Source: CBDCWQ01 sp965223435 (lineage in GTDB: Bacteria > Myxococcota > Kuafuiibacteriia > Kuafuiibacteriales > Kuafuiibacteriaceae). From it: 64,000 nt of DNA. A model generated the notes under the pieces. It was not told where the DNA came from and did no database searches. It was given only the letters and a program-made list of their open reading frames with translations. Positions 17,851-25,968 of the stretch are shown here, in pieces. Positions within the stretch are counted from its first letter, which is position 1; every line of letters begins with the position of its first letter. The stretch spans positions 124,001 through 188,000 of the forward strand of contig CBDCWQ010000017.1 of NCBI GenBank assembly GCA_965223435.1, read 5' to 3'. Position numbers and translations under genes: made by a program.

Positions 17851-20800
17851 ATGCTTCTTGTTTGGACGCCTGGTTTTGTGCTTGGGGCACTCTTCCTCCT
17901 ATCGTGTGGCCCCGGTGGTTCAGAAGCGCCCAGGTCAAGCCATAGTGAAGTCTTCGGAAGCGGTGGGCCCGTGATCGAAGTCAGCGCCGGTGGTTCGGTG
18001 TCTCTAGAAGATGCGATGCGTGCTGCCGAGGCCGGCTCCACGATTCGCCTGAAATCGGGGACCTATCCGCTGTCGTCGTCTATTGTCATCACAAAGCCCC
18101 TCCACCTGGTTGGCGAATCGGGAATGTTTGATACCGTCATCGATGCCCAGGGTCGACCTTCGGCTTTTGTGATTCGACCCAGTGCCAGCGGCACGAGCAT
18201 CCGTGGGCTGACCATCAAAAACGCGAGTGCAGCAGGGGTTTCTGCGCGCGGTACTCTGGCAACACCCGTTCGCAACGTGAAGGTCCAGAACTGTCGGTTC
18301 TTGCGCAACCGAATCGGCATGAGCCTGAAGGGGGCGCATGCGATCATTGAGCGCAACCTTTGGGTAGACAGCCAGTACCGAGCCATGCATTTGGATTCGT
18401 TTGATGGAGAGATTCGCCGGAACACCATCGTGGGGTCCGCCGGCATAGCCGGGAAGATCCTCGTGGGGGCCCATATTCGCCGCAACCTTTTTTCGAAGAG
18501 TGGTGGAACACCGGGCATGGGATTTGGCATGGTGATCACCGCACCTTCGGCATCCGAGCAAGTGCAAGAGAATCTCGTTTTCGGCGACTTTGGCTCGCCC
18601 TTTGGGGCAGCGGTCAAAGCTTTGGTAGGCGGTCGATGGTTTTCTAATGTGAGTCGCCGGACGCCTTTGGCGCTTGAGGGTCCCAAGTACGCTCGCGTGA
18701 CCGCTGAGACTTTGGGCTACGGCCACGTGGAACCTACCGTAGTCGATTCAATCGAAGGAACGTCGGGCCTACGGGCCGTTCTACGGCGCGCCGAGGATGG
18801 AGACTCCTTTGTCCTCAAAGAGGGAACCCACCTGTTATCCTCGGACATTGTCCTCACCAAGGCGGTGCACGTGATCGGCGCGTCGGGAATGTTTGGCACG
18901 GTGGTTGATGCCGCTGGGGGCTCCCATGCATTTTCCGTTCGGCCCTCAGCCAGCGGTGCGAGCATTCAAGGGCTGACCATCAAAAATGCCGGGGCTTCAG
19001 GCATATCGGTGGTTGGTACCCAAGCTCATCCGGTGCGGGGTCTGACGGTCCAAGACTGCCGTTTTTTGGGAAACAAGATGGGCATGAGTCTTCGCTGGTC
19101 TGATGCTGCCATTCGGCACAATCTATGGGTCAAGAATACGTACCGTGCCGTCCACCTTTCTTCTTTCGACGGGGAAATGCGCAACAATACCGTTATCGGT
19201 AGCTCCGGGATTGCGGGGACCTTGGGGGCCGGCGCCCGTGTGCATCACAATCTCCTTGAGATGGATGAAGAGTCGGCGGGGGCTGTTTTTGGGTTTGGAC
19301 TCGTGGCCCCATCACCCGCAACCCAGGTCTACGAAAATCTTGTGTACGGACCCTTTTCTTCGCCCTTTGGAGGCCGGGTAGGCTTGTCTTCGGGCGCACA
19401 GTGGTTCACGAACGTGAGCCGAAGCCTATCCCTCGGGCTTCGCGGGCCCAAATACGCACGGATCACTGAAGAATCCTCTGGAACCGGGTATGCGAAGCCG
19501 ACCGTGGTGGACTCGGTTGAAGGTCCATTTGGGCTCCGCGCCGCTCTTGCGCGCGCCGAGGAGGGAGACGTCATCGCGCTGAAGGCGGGTGTGTATCCGA
19601 TCACGTCGGGCCTCACCATCACGAGGCCGGTTCATTTGATCGGAGAGTCGGGCATGTTTGAGACCACGATTGACGCCCAAGGTCGTCCCTCGGCTTTGAT
19701 GATTCGATCAACCGCAAGTGGGACATCGATTCAAGGGCTGACGATTCGAAACGCCCGTGCTGCCGGGATATCCGTTCGCGGAACGAATGCGATGCCGGTT
19801 CAGGACCTGAAGATTCAAGATTGCCGGTTCATCGGTAACCGGATCGGCGCTTCGCTGGTGGCTTCGACCGCAAGGGTGAGTCACAGCTTATGGGTCGACA
19901 ACGCCTATCGAGCCATCCAGTTGACGTCGTTTTCGGGACAGATCGACCACAATACGGTGGTTCGGAGCCCGCTGGCGGTGGGAAGCACTTTGGAGAATGC
20001 CCGTTTGCACCACAACGTCATCTTCGGGGAATCGGGGGGGGCTTCGCTGAACCTGGGCATTGCCGTCAAGAGCGCGACGCCTGAGCTCCAAGTCTATGAC
20101 AACCTTTCGTTCGGAGATATTTCGGGACCCTTTTACCAAAACGGGGCGATTCCCGTGCGCGGCGAGTTGGTCGCCAACCAGGTTGAGGCTTTGGTGCCGG
20201 TGACGCTTCGAGAACCGAAATACACAGATTTGAAACCCCTCTATCCCGACCACGGCTACCACGAGAAGGGCGGGGTTGTTCCCGCTTGCGCCCGGGGTGT
20301 GGCGATGAACGTTGTGCTTTCACCAGGCACTCAGGTTGAGCCGTGTGCGGGTTTCCTCATTGAGGTTCCCCAAAACGCGGTATCAAGCAACACCCCGGTG
20401 TCTTTGACGTTCGAAGCGAATCCGGCTTCGGCGAGCTTGTCCGGCAAAGCCGTCTTCTCTGAGGGGCTTGTGACCCTCCTGCGCATGGAGCCGTCGATGC
20501 CCTTTGGCGAACCCCTTCAGCTTACTGTCCCTGTGACCCTTCTTGGGTCTCAGTCTGTGGGGCTGGAGTATTTGGCCATGGTTGTCGACGATACCCATGA
20601 GCCCAGCATCGAGCTCAAGGAGATGAAGCGCTCGGTCATCCAGTTCAGCGTCCCTCACTTCTCCTCGATGACCGTGCACGACTGGTCATGGTTGGATGAA
20701 GATGCAAAGAGCGAGCTCTTGGACTGGGCGTCTGGGTTTTACACCTTTCGTCGGAGTGCCCCGTCCGAAGATTGGCCACCGGTCGTGTGGCCCCCGGGAA

Positions 20801-21768
20801 GACCACTCAAAAAACCGACCATGGTGAGAAGCCAGGGCCGTGGAGATGGGTGCAATACCGGGCACTGGGATCTCGAAATGGGCAATGGGAGCGCTACGGG
20901 GGCCCACGCCCGTTATGGACGCCCCAACAATATCGTCATCGACGGGGTTCGTGTCAGTCACTGCGTTCACGCCGAGTTCGACGATTCGTTTTCGGGCAAT
21001 GTCATGGTTCGGGCCAGGCAAAGAAACAATGTGTGTGACGGATCCCTCCATTGTATTCTCTACAATGAGGAACAGTGCGGCAAGCAGATCGGTTTTTGGG
21101 TATTCCATGCACCCTTCCACAGCTACAACAACTACAGCTATCACCTATTTAAAAAGGCCGGCGATGAGCAGCGCTTATCCCGTGATTATGAAACCTTCAA
21201 CTATGAAGTTCCGGAGTCATCACGTTTTGTTCTGGTGTGCCGAGGGGACTACGGCTCGCACCACATGCCGATGGAAATTGATTCGATATTAACGTCACCG
21301 GGTGTCCCGTGTATCAAACCGTACCCCGGTGCGGCGTGCAACAAAGATCGGCCTGGTTACGATTGCCCCGCAATGGAGCCAGAGGTGGATGACCCAAATT
21401 TTTGCAACAGCTCATCGTTTGACTCCGACAATTTTGAGCACTTCGGAACCTGCTATCGGTCGATACAGTCCGATGCGGATGCCGGATTGCCGTTGGTTCG
21501 GGGGCAGCAGTGTTGTTATACCGACGGATGGGACAATGGTTCAGGCTCGGTCGATAAAACGGGAACCGCTCGGGCAAAAAAAGGCGACAACAGTTGCAAG
21601 TGGACAAAAAATCTCGGCCGTATTCGGAAACACTGCCTGGAGGATGTCGAGTTTGTTTGTCGTAGCGCCACCGACGACGTCGAGGACCATTGCGCGTGCA
21701 TGGGGGGCTGTCGGTTCTTTGATTCGAGGTGTCACGGTCTTGGGTTCATCCCGGGACTAAGATTCTAA
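17851..21768 (+). CDS. Lipoprotein with three duplicated beta-helix blocks
   Basis: The ATG at 17851 starts a signal ending FLLSC. The product is about 1,305 residues. Three homologous blocks of about 255 residues begin near residues 50, 302 and 560. Each opens with a helix (GLRAALARAEEGD), then SGTYPL, HLIGESGMF, GTSIQGLTI and QDCRFLGN, the repeating pattern of a right-handed parallel beta-helix (pectate-lyase-like/NosD type). A ZU5-like domain lies at about 805-945 (LIEVPQNAVSS, FSVPHFSSM). The last 300 residues are Cys-rich and unrecognised. Likely a cell-surface carbohydrate-binding or carbohydrate-cleaving protein. Confidence 0.85.
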   Translation: MLLVWTPGFVLGALFLLSCGPGGSEAPRSSHSEVFGSGGPVIEVSAGGSVSLEDAMRAAEAGSTIRLKSGTYPLSSSIVITKPLHLVGESGMFDTVIDAQGRPSAFVIRPSASGTSIRGLTIKNASAAGVSARGTLATPVRNVKVQNCRFLRNRIGMSLKGAHAIIERNLWVDSQYRAMHLDSFDGEIRRNTIVGSAGIAGKILVGAHIRRNLFSKSGGTPGMGFGMVITAPSASEQVQENLVFGDFGSPFGAAVKALVGGRWFSNVSRRTPLALEGPKYARVTAETLGYGHVEPTVVDSIEGTSGLRAVLRRAEDGDSFVLKEGTHLLSSDIVLTKAVHVIGASGMFGTVVDAAGGSHAFSVRPSASGASIQGLTIKNAGASGISVVGTQAHPVRGLTVQDCRFLGNKMGMSLRWSDAAIRHNLWVKNTYRAVHLSSFDGEMRNNTVIGSSGIAGTLGAGARVHHNLLEMDEESAGAVFGFGLVAPSPATQVYENLVYGPFSSPFGGRVGLSSGAQWFTNVSRSLSLGLRGPKYARITEESSGTGYAKPTVVDSVEGPFGLRAALARAEEGDVIALKAGVYPITSGLTITRPVHLIGESGMFETTIDAQGRPSALMIRSTASGTSIQGLTIRNARAAGISVRGTNAMPVQDLKIQDCRFIGNRIGASLVASTARVSHSLWVDNAYRAIQLTSFSGQIDHNTVVRSPLAVGSTLENARLHHNVIFGESGGASLNLGIAVKSATPELQVYDNLSFGDISGPFYQNGAIPVRGELVANQVEALVPVTLREPKYTDLKPLYPDHGYHEKGGVVPACARGVAMNVVLSPGTQVEPCAGFLIEVPQNAVSSNTPVSLTFEANPASASLSGKAVFSEGLVTLLRMEPSMPFGEPLQLTVPVTLLGSQSVGLEYLAMVVDDTHEPSIELKEMKRSVIQFSVPHFSSMTVHDWSWLDEDAKSELLDWASGFYTFRRSAPSEDWPPVVWPPGRPLKKPTMVRSQGRGDGCNTGHWDLEMGNGSATGAHARYGRPNNIVIDGVRVSHCVHAEFDDSFSGNVMVRARQRNNVCDGSLHCILYNEEQCGKQIGFWVFHAPFHSYNNYSYHLFKKAGDEQRLSRDYETFNYEVPESSRFVLVCRGDYGSHHMPMEIDSILTSPGVPCIKPYPGAACNKDRPGYDCPAMEPEVDDPNFCNSSSFDSDNFEHFGTCYRSIQSDADAGLPLVRGQQCCYTDGWDNGSGSVDKTGTARAKKGDNSCKWTKNLGRIRKHCLEDVEFVCRSATDDVEDHCACMGGCRFFDSRCHGLGFIPGLRF

Positions 21769-21833
21769 ACAGAAACGCACAAGTCCGGATCTGTTCTGGC
21801 TAAGCAAGTCTCGCGCCAGGTTTTCGCACGAGG

Positions 21834-21858
21834 AAAGCGCATACGACGGCGCTTTTTT
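21834..21858 (+). terminator. Rho-independent terminator
   Basis: Arms AAAGCGC and GCGCTTT form a 7-bp stem around an eight-base loop, followed by a run of six T. It lies 65 bases after the stop of the beta-helix lipoprotein gene and just before the end of convergent pheA. Confidence 0.75.
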
Positions 21859-21880
21859 CACCCCAGCTCACCGAACCTCA

Positions 21881-23035
21881 TCAAAGGATTCTTTCCGCTC
21901 TCGGATAGCTTCCGAGCACCACAAGGTCTTTGCAATGGACCTTTATTCTTTCAAGGGCTTTGTACATCACAGGGTCTGTTTGGTGGCCCTCGGCGTCAAC
22001 AAAAAAACTGTATGTCCAGTTCTCGCGCCGACTGGGGCGCTTGTCGATGTGGGTGAGGTTGATGCCCGCTTGGTGGAACTCATTGAGTACGCTGACGAGG
22101 GCTCCCGGCTCGTTGTTTGTGGTGAACATCACGGAGGTCTTGTCGTGGCCAGAGGGCTGGGCGCGTTCTTTGGCCAGTACGCAAAAGCGGGTGATGTTGT
22201 TGGAATTGTCTTCGATGTCTCTAAACAGAATATTGGTCCCATAAAGCTTTGAGGCTAGGGCGGACCCGATGGCGGCCACACCGGCGTCGGTGTCTTCTTC
22301 GAGTTTCCGCCTTACGTGTCTTACGGCGTGGCTTGTGCTCGCTGCGGGAATGAGCTCGGCCTCGGGGTAGTGGGCGCCCAACCAGTTGCGACACTGCGCA
22401 AAAACCTCTGGTTTGGAATAGATCTTCTTCACCTGGTCTTTTTGTGTGTTGCTGATCAGGTGGTGGCGGATGGCCACCAGGACTTCAGCGTAGACGAATA
22501 CCTGTTGTCGGGTTTCAGAAAAAGCGTCCAGTGTTTCAGATATGCCGCCACCGGTTGAGTTTTCGATGGGGACCAAACCATAGTCCATATGGCCGCGTTG
22601 AACTTCGGCAAATACGCTACGGATATCGATGAGCGCATCCAGTTCGACTGAGGAACCAAAATGGGACACGGCTGCGACATGGCTGAAGGTGCCTTTGGGG
22701 CCCAAAAAGCCAACGCGCAGGGGTTGTTCGATGGCGAAGGACCCACTCATGAGCTCGCGGTAGATGGCTTCGAGGGCACGCGCCGGGAGCGGGCCTTTGT
22801 TCATCGAAAGCACCCGCTTGAGGACCTCAGCCTCGCGATGGGGCGCATAGATGGGCGTGCCGGATCGATGTTTGGCTTTGCCCACTTGCGCTACACATCT
22901 TGCGCGTCGACCGAGCAATTCGACGATCTGCTGGTCGATTTCGTCGATTTGCTTTCGAAGTTTAGGCAGGGCGGGCGGCCTGCCAGAGGCCTCTTCAGGG
23001 GCGTGTGTGGTCTCCCGGTCATCTTTTTTGGTCAC
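21881..23035 (-). CDS. pheA: Chorismate mutase/prephenate dehydratase (P-protein)
   Basis: The 384-residue protein is bifunctional. Residues about 25-105 are an AroQ chorismate mutase (LRKQIDEIDQQIVELLGRRA). Residues about 107-285 are prephenate dehydratase (GFLGPKGTFSH, PIENSTGG, DNSNNITRF). The C-terminus is an ACT domain with EPGALVSVLNEF and an ESRP-like site written KRPSRREN. It converts chorismate to phenylpyruvate, and the ACT domain normally gives feedback inhibition by phenylalanine. The glutamate of ESRP is replaced by Lys here, so that inhibition may be altered. It is the last gene of the TetR/DAHP synthase operon. Confidence 0.95.
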   Translation of the reverse strand: MTKKDDRETTHAPEEASGRPPALPKLRKQIDEIDQQIVELLGRRARCVAQVGKAKHRSGTPIYAPHREAEVLKRVLSMNKGPLPARALEAIYRELMSGSFAIEQPLRVGFLGPKGTFSHVAAVSHFGSSVELDALIDIRSVFAEVQRGHMDYGLVPIENSTGGGISETLDAFSETRQQVFVYAEVLVAIRHHLISNTQKDQVKKIYSKPEVFAQCRNWLGAHYPEAELIPAASTSHAVRHVRRKLEEDTDAGVAAIGSALASKLYGTNILFRDIEDNSNNITRFCVLAKERAQPSGHDKTSVMFTTNNEPGALVSVLNEFHQAGINLTHIDKRPSRRENWTYSFFVDAEGHQTDPVMYKALERIKVHCKDLVVLGSYPRAERIL

Positions 23036-23133
23036 GAGGTCCGATGATGAACGTGTTCGGCACGACCTGCCAAGCTTTTCCTGTACCGTAGGCGGCCGAC
23101 GCGTGGGGTATCGAAGTGATCCAGGGGATTCGG

Positions 23134-24477
23134 TCAGTGGCGCTGCCTCAGGTGTCTAGCCAGAAGCATGGCCATCTCGAGGGCTTGTTCGTAGTTGAGG
23201 CGAGGATCTACGGGCGAAAGATAAGCGCGCCCGAGATCCTCTTCGCTCAGGCCGCGTGCGCCACCGATGCATTCGGTGACGTCTTCTCCGGTCAACTCGA
23301 AGTGCACGCCCCCTACGGTGGAATCCATGCGGGCATGAACTTCAAAAGCCTGCTCCAATTCGCTGAGGATGTTGTCAAATCGTCGGGTTTTGTGGCCGCT
23401 TTCGGTCTTTTCGGTGTTTCCGTGCATGGGGTCTATGCACCACAACACCGTCTTGTTGGCCTTTTGAACGGTTTCGATCAAGGGCGGTAGGGCTTGGCCA
23501 ATCTTGTCAGCGCCCAGGCGCTGAATCAGCGTCAGCCGACCGGGTTCATCATCCGGGTTGAGGACAGTCAAAAGCTCTGTGAGCCACTCCGGCGTCATGG
23601 TCGGCCCGACCTTGACCGCGATGGGGTTGCGAATGCCACGAAAGTACTCGACGTGGGCGCCCTCCATCGAGGCCGTGCGCATCCCGATCCACGGATAGTG
23701 GGTGGTGAGATTGTAGTAACCCTCCCCCGAGGTGCGTTCCTGCGTTTGGGCTTCTTCGTAGTCCAAAGAGAGGCCTTCGTGACTGGTGTAAAAGTCCACT
23801 CGCCGCATCCCCGTGATCGGCATGCCGGTGGTCTGGGTGATGAAATCAAGTGCATCCCGAATCGATTCCACAATCCGCTGGTATTCCGCTTCTAGCCGAG
23901 AGTGTTTGACAAAAGAGAGGTCCCAATTCTCGGGGTGGTAGAGGTCGGCGAAACCGCCATCCGCCAGTGCGCGGATGTAGTTGAGCGTCAGCGCGGCTCT
24001 TTCATAGCCTCGTAAGAGAAGCTGGGGGTTGGGTACGCGGTCCTCGCTCGTAAACCCAGATCGGTTCACCAGATCCCCTCGGTACGAGGGAAGGGTCACG
24101 TCGCCTCGCCGCTCGAGGTTGGCGGAACGCGGCTTTGCGTATTGCCCTGCGATGCGGCCAACACGAGTCACGGGTCGCCGGGCGCCGTGCACCAACACCA
24201 GACTCATCTGCAGCAAGATCTTGAGTTTCGACATGACGTTGGCGGCATCGCACTGGTCGAAACTTTCGGCGCAGTCCCCGCCCTGAAGGAGAAAACGCTC
24301 CCCTCGGGCCGCAGCCGCCAGCTCGGTTTTGAGGGACTCGACCTCCCAGGTGGTGACCAGGGGCGGGAGTTTGGCGATGGCCCCGACGACTTCACGCACT
24401 TCGTCAGGTGAAGGATATACGGCGCCTTGCTGGAGGGTTTTGGTTCTCCAAGAATCAGGGGTCCACGCTTTGGCCAT
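23134..24477 (-). CDS. aroG: Class II DAHP synthase
   Basis: The 447-residue protein is a plant-type (class II) 3-deoxy-D-arabino-heptulosonate 7-phosphate synthase. Visible motifs are FLLQGGDCAESF with the metal-ligand Cys, RVGRIAGQYAKPRS, GDLVNRSGFT, MHGNTEKTESGHKTR and GGVHFELTGEDVTECIGG. It makes the first intermediate of aromatic amino-acid synthesis from erythrose 4-phosphate and phosphoenolpyruvate. Together with pheA 98 bases downstream it supplies the phenylalanine branch. The upstream secreted-protein gene ends 14 bases before its start. Confidence 0.95.
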   Translation of the reverse strand: MAKAWTPDSWRTKTLQQGAVYPSPDEVREVVGAIAKLPPLVTTWEVESLKTELAAAARGERFLLQGGDCAESFDQCDAANVMSKLKILLQMSLVLVHGARRPVTRVGRIAGQYAKPRSANLERRGDVTLPSYRGDLVNRSGFTSEDRVPNPQLLLRGYERAALTLNYIRALADGGFADLYHPENWDLSFVKHSRLEAEYQRIVESIRDALDFITQTTGMPITGMRRVDFYTSHEGLSLDYEEAQTQERTSGEGYYNLTTHYPWIGMRTASMEGAHVEYFRGIRNPIAVKVGPTMTPEWLTELLTVLNPDDEPGRLTLIQRLGADKIGQALPPLIETVQKANKTVLWCIDPMHGNTEKTESGHKTRRFDNILSELEQAFEVHARMDSTVGGVHFELTGEDVTECIGGARGLSEEDLGRAYLSPVDPRLNYEQALEMAMLLARHLRQRH

Positions 24478-24491
24478 AAGACGACCTCATC

Positions 24492-25109
24492 TCACTTCCT
24501 TTTGGTCAGATTGTTTTTGGACCGGGCGTGTTTGCTCGGGGCGCGGGTCCGGGTTGGGCTTGACGGTGACGAGCGTGTTTGGGAGGGCGCGCTCAGGGAC
24601 CACGGTGAGACCCAGACCATTGCCCAAACCGGTTGTTTTTTGAGGTTTTGGGTTCGAAGGTATCGAAGTTGCCCCTCGTATTCGAGGAGGACAACCCCGT
24701 CTAGAACCTTGATGATTTGACCTCTAGGGCCAAAACTGGAGTCCGTCGACAGTCGGTAGCGGCCCTCGGGGCATTTCGCCGACTGCCCTAGCTCGGCGTT
24801 GAGGGCAATGTCAAAGTGGGACGAGGTCGTGGTCGAGGTCCTTGTGTTGAGCACATCGAGCCCCCGAAAGCGAACCTCTTCAGGTGTGGACCATTGACCC
24901 GAGTGCCCAACGAGGATGTAGGTCTCGAAGGGGTCGACGTAACTGAGCGTTTCGCGGGTGCGGGTGGCTCGCTCGGTGCTGTGTGCATTTTCTACGAACA
25001 ATGCACATTCGCTTGGGTAGTGAAGTTCGTCCTCGGCGTTGCCGAGTTCAGGCAAAAGCATTGTGAAGAGTCCAGCCCACCCAAGAATGCCGCCGCCGTG
25101 TATCGACAT
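24492..25109 (-). CDS. Secreted protein with PilP/GspC-like pattern
   Basis: The 205-residue product has a signal peptide ending PELGNA. The core includes YVDPFETYILVGHSG and, later, FGPRGQIIKVLDGVVLLEYEG. The pattern DPFxxYxL plus GxIxxVxDGxVxLxE resembles the inner-membrane-coupled HR domain of PilP and GspC, but that is only by eye. The tail is rich in Ser, Arg and Lys. The ATG follows the stop of the TetR gene directly (TAGATG), so it belongs to the same transcript as the regulator and the aromatic genes. Confidence 0.6.
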   Translation of the reverse strand: MSIHGGGILGWAGLFTMLLPELGNAEDELHYPSECALFVENAHSTERATRTRETLSYVDPFETYILVGHSGQWSTPEEVRFRGLDVLNTRTSTTTSSHFDIALNAELGQSAKCPEGRYRLSTDSSFGPRGQIIKVLDGVVLLEYEGQLRYLRTQNLKKQPVWAMVWVSPWSLSAPSQTRSSPSSPTRTRAPSKHARSKNNLTKRK

Positions 25110-25775
25110 CTAAGGCCCTACCGCCGAACGGGCAAGCTTTGCGTTTAAGCCAAAGAGGAAAGCGTCGAGCCCGTATTCAAATTCGTCCTCGGGGTCTTGG
25201 GTGCCAAGGTCTGGTAGGGTCTGGGAGAAATGGGGAAACTTGTCGACCGGAAGATCGCAGTAGTCGATGCTCGGGAGCTCCCCTTCTTCGGGAACCCCGA
25301 ACTGAAACAGGGTGTGTCCCACGGTGTACGCGACAAGGATCTGGAAGATGATCAAGGCGTCGCTGGCCTTGAACCCGACGCCTCCGAGAATGCCGAGCGC
25401 CAACTCGGCATAGGCCAGCGAAGCGCCGGTGATCGCGGGCCGGGTCGCAAAAAGCGGTATGGCTTTCGGGTGGGCTTTGAGCACGCCCCGAAAGGCGCGT
25501 GCCAGTGCCCTCAGGTCTTCGACCCAGTCTCCTGAGATTGCGGGGACACCGATCTCTTCGAGCACCGTTTCGTGAACGCCGTCGAGAAGGTCAGATTTGT
25601 TGGAGACGTGTCGGTACAAGGACATGGCCTCTACGTCGAGTTCGTCGCCCAGGCGTCTCATGCTGAGGGCGTCGAGGCCATGGTTGTCCACCAGATCGAC
25701 CGCGGCTTCCAGTACCCGCTTCCTTGTGAGCCCCGCTTTCCCCACAACCCCTCGTATACAGCGTAAGCTATTCAC
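25110..25775 (-). CDS. TetR-family regulator
   Basis: The GTG at 25775 has AAGGGG five bases upstream and starts just before the helix-turn-helix. A longer frame from 25910 lacks an obvious site. The HTH is RVLEAAVDLV...LSMRRLGDELDVEAMSLYRHVSNK. The C-terminal part resembles the TetR_C_1 ligand domain (AYTVGHTLFQFG). The product is about 221 residues. It heads the operon that carries class II DAHP synthase and pheA and probably controls its own transcript from the palindrome upstream. Confidence 0.85.
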   Translation of the reverse strand: MNSLRCIRGVVGKAGLTRKRVLEAAVDLVDNHGLDALSMRRLGDELDVEAMSLYRHVSNKSDLLDGVHETVLEEIGVPAISGDWVEDLRALARAFRGVLKAHPKAIPLFATRPAITGASLAYAELALGILGGVGFKASDALIIFQILVAYTVGHTLFQFGVPEEGELPSIDYCDLPVDKFPHFSQTLPDLGTQDPEDEFEYGLDAFLFGLNAKLARSAVGP

Positions 25776-25858
25776 CACAACCCCTTCGGCCGCGCAAGTG
25801 CGCGCGACTTGGGTCGGCCCCGGTGTCCGCCCGGAGTCCGGTCCGGGTGTCACCGGTT

Positions 25859-25868
25859 GTGACGTCAC
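25859..25868. promoter_or_regulatory. Palindromic candidate operator
   Basis: GTGACGTCAC is a perfect 10-bp palindrome in the 193 bases between the TetR start at 25775 and the divergent gene at 25969. Outside it, GTGTCAC (25847-25853) and GTGACAC (25892-25898) are inverted copies of one another. The nesting of related half-sites suits a dimeric TetR repressor. No binding evidence is available. Confidence 0.45.
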
Positions 25869-25968
25869 GGTGAGGGATGTTTCGCCCTCCCGTGACACGG
25901 GGACTGTCAAAACTCCGTCGTTTCGGGCCTTCAGGGCGTTGGTACGGAAAATGCTCTAGTGTCCATGT

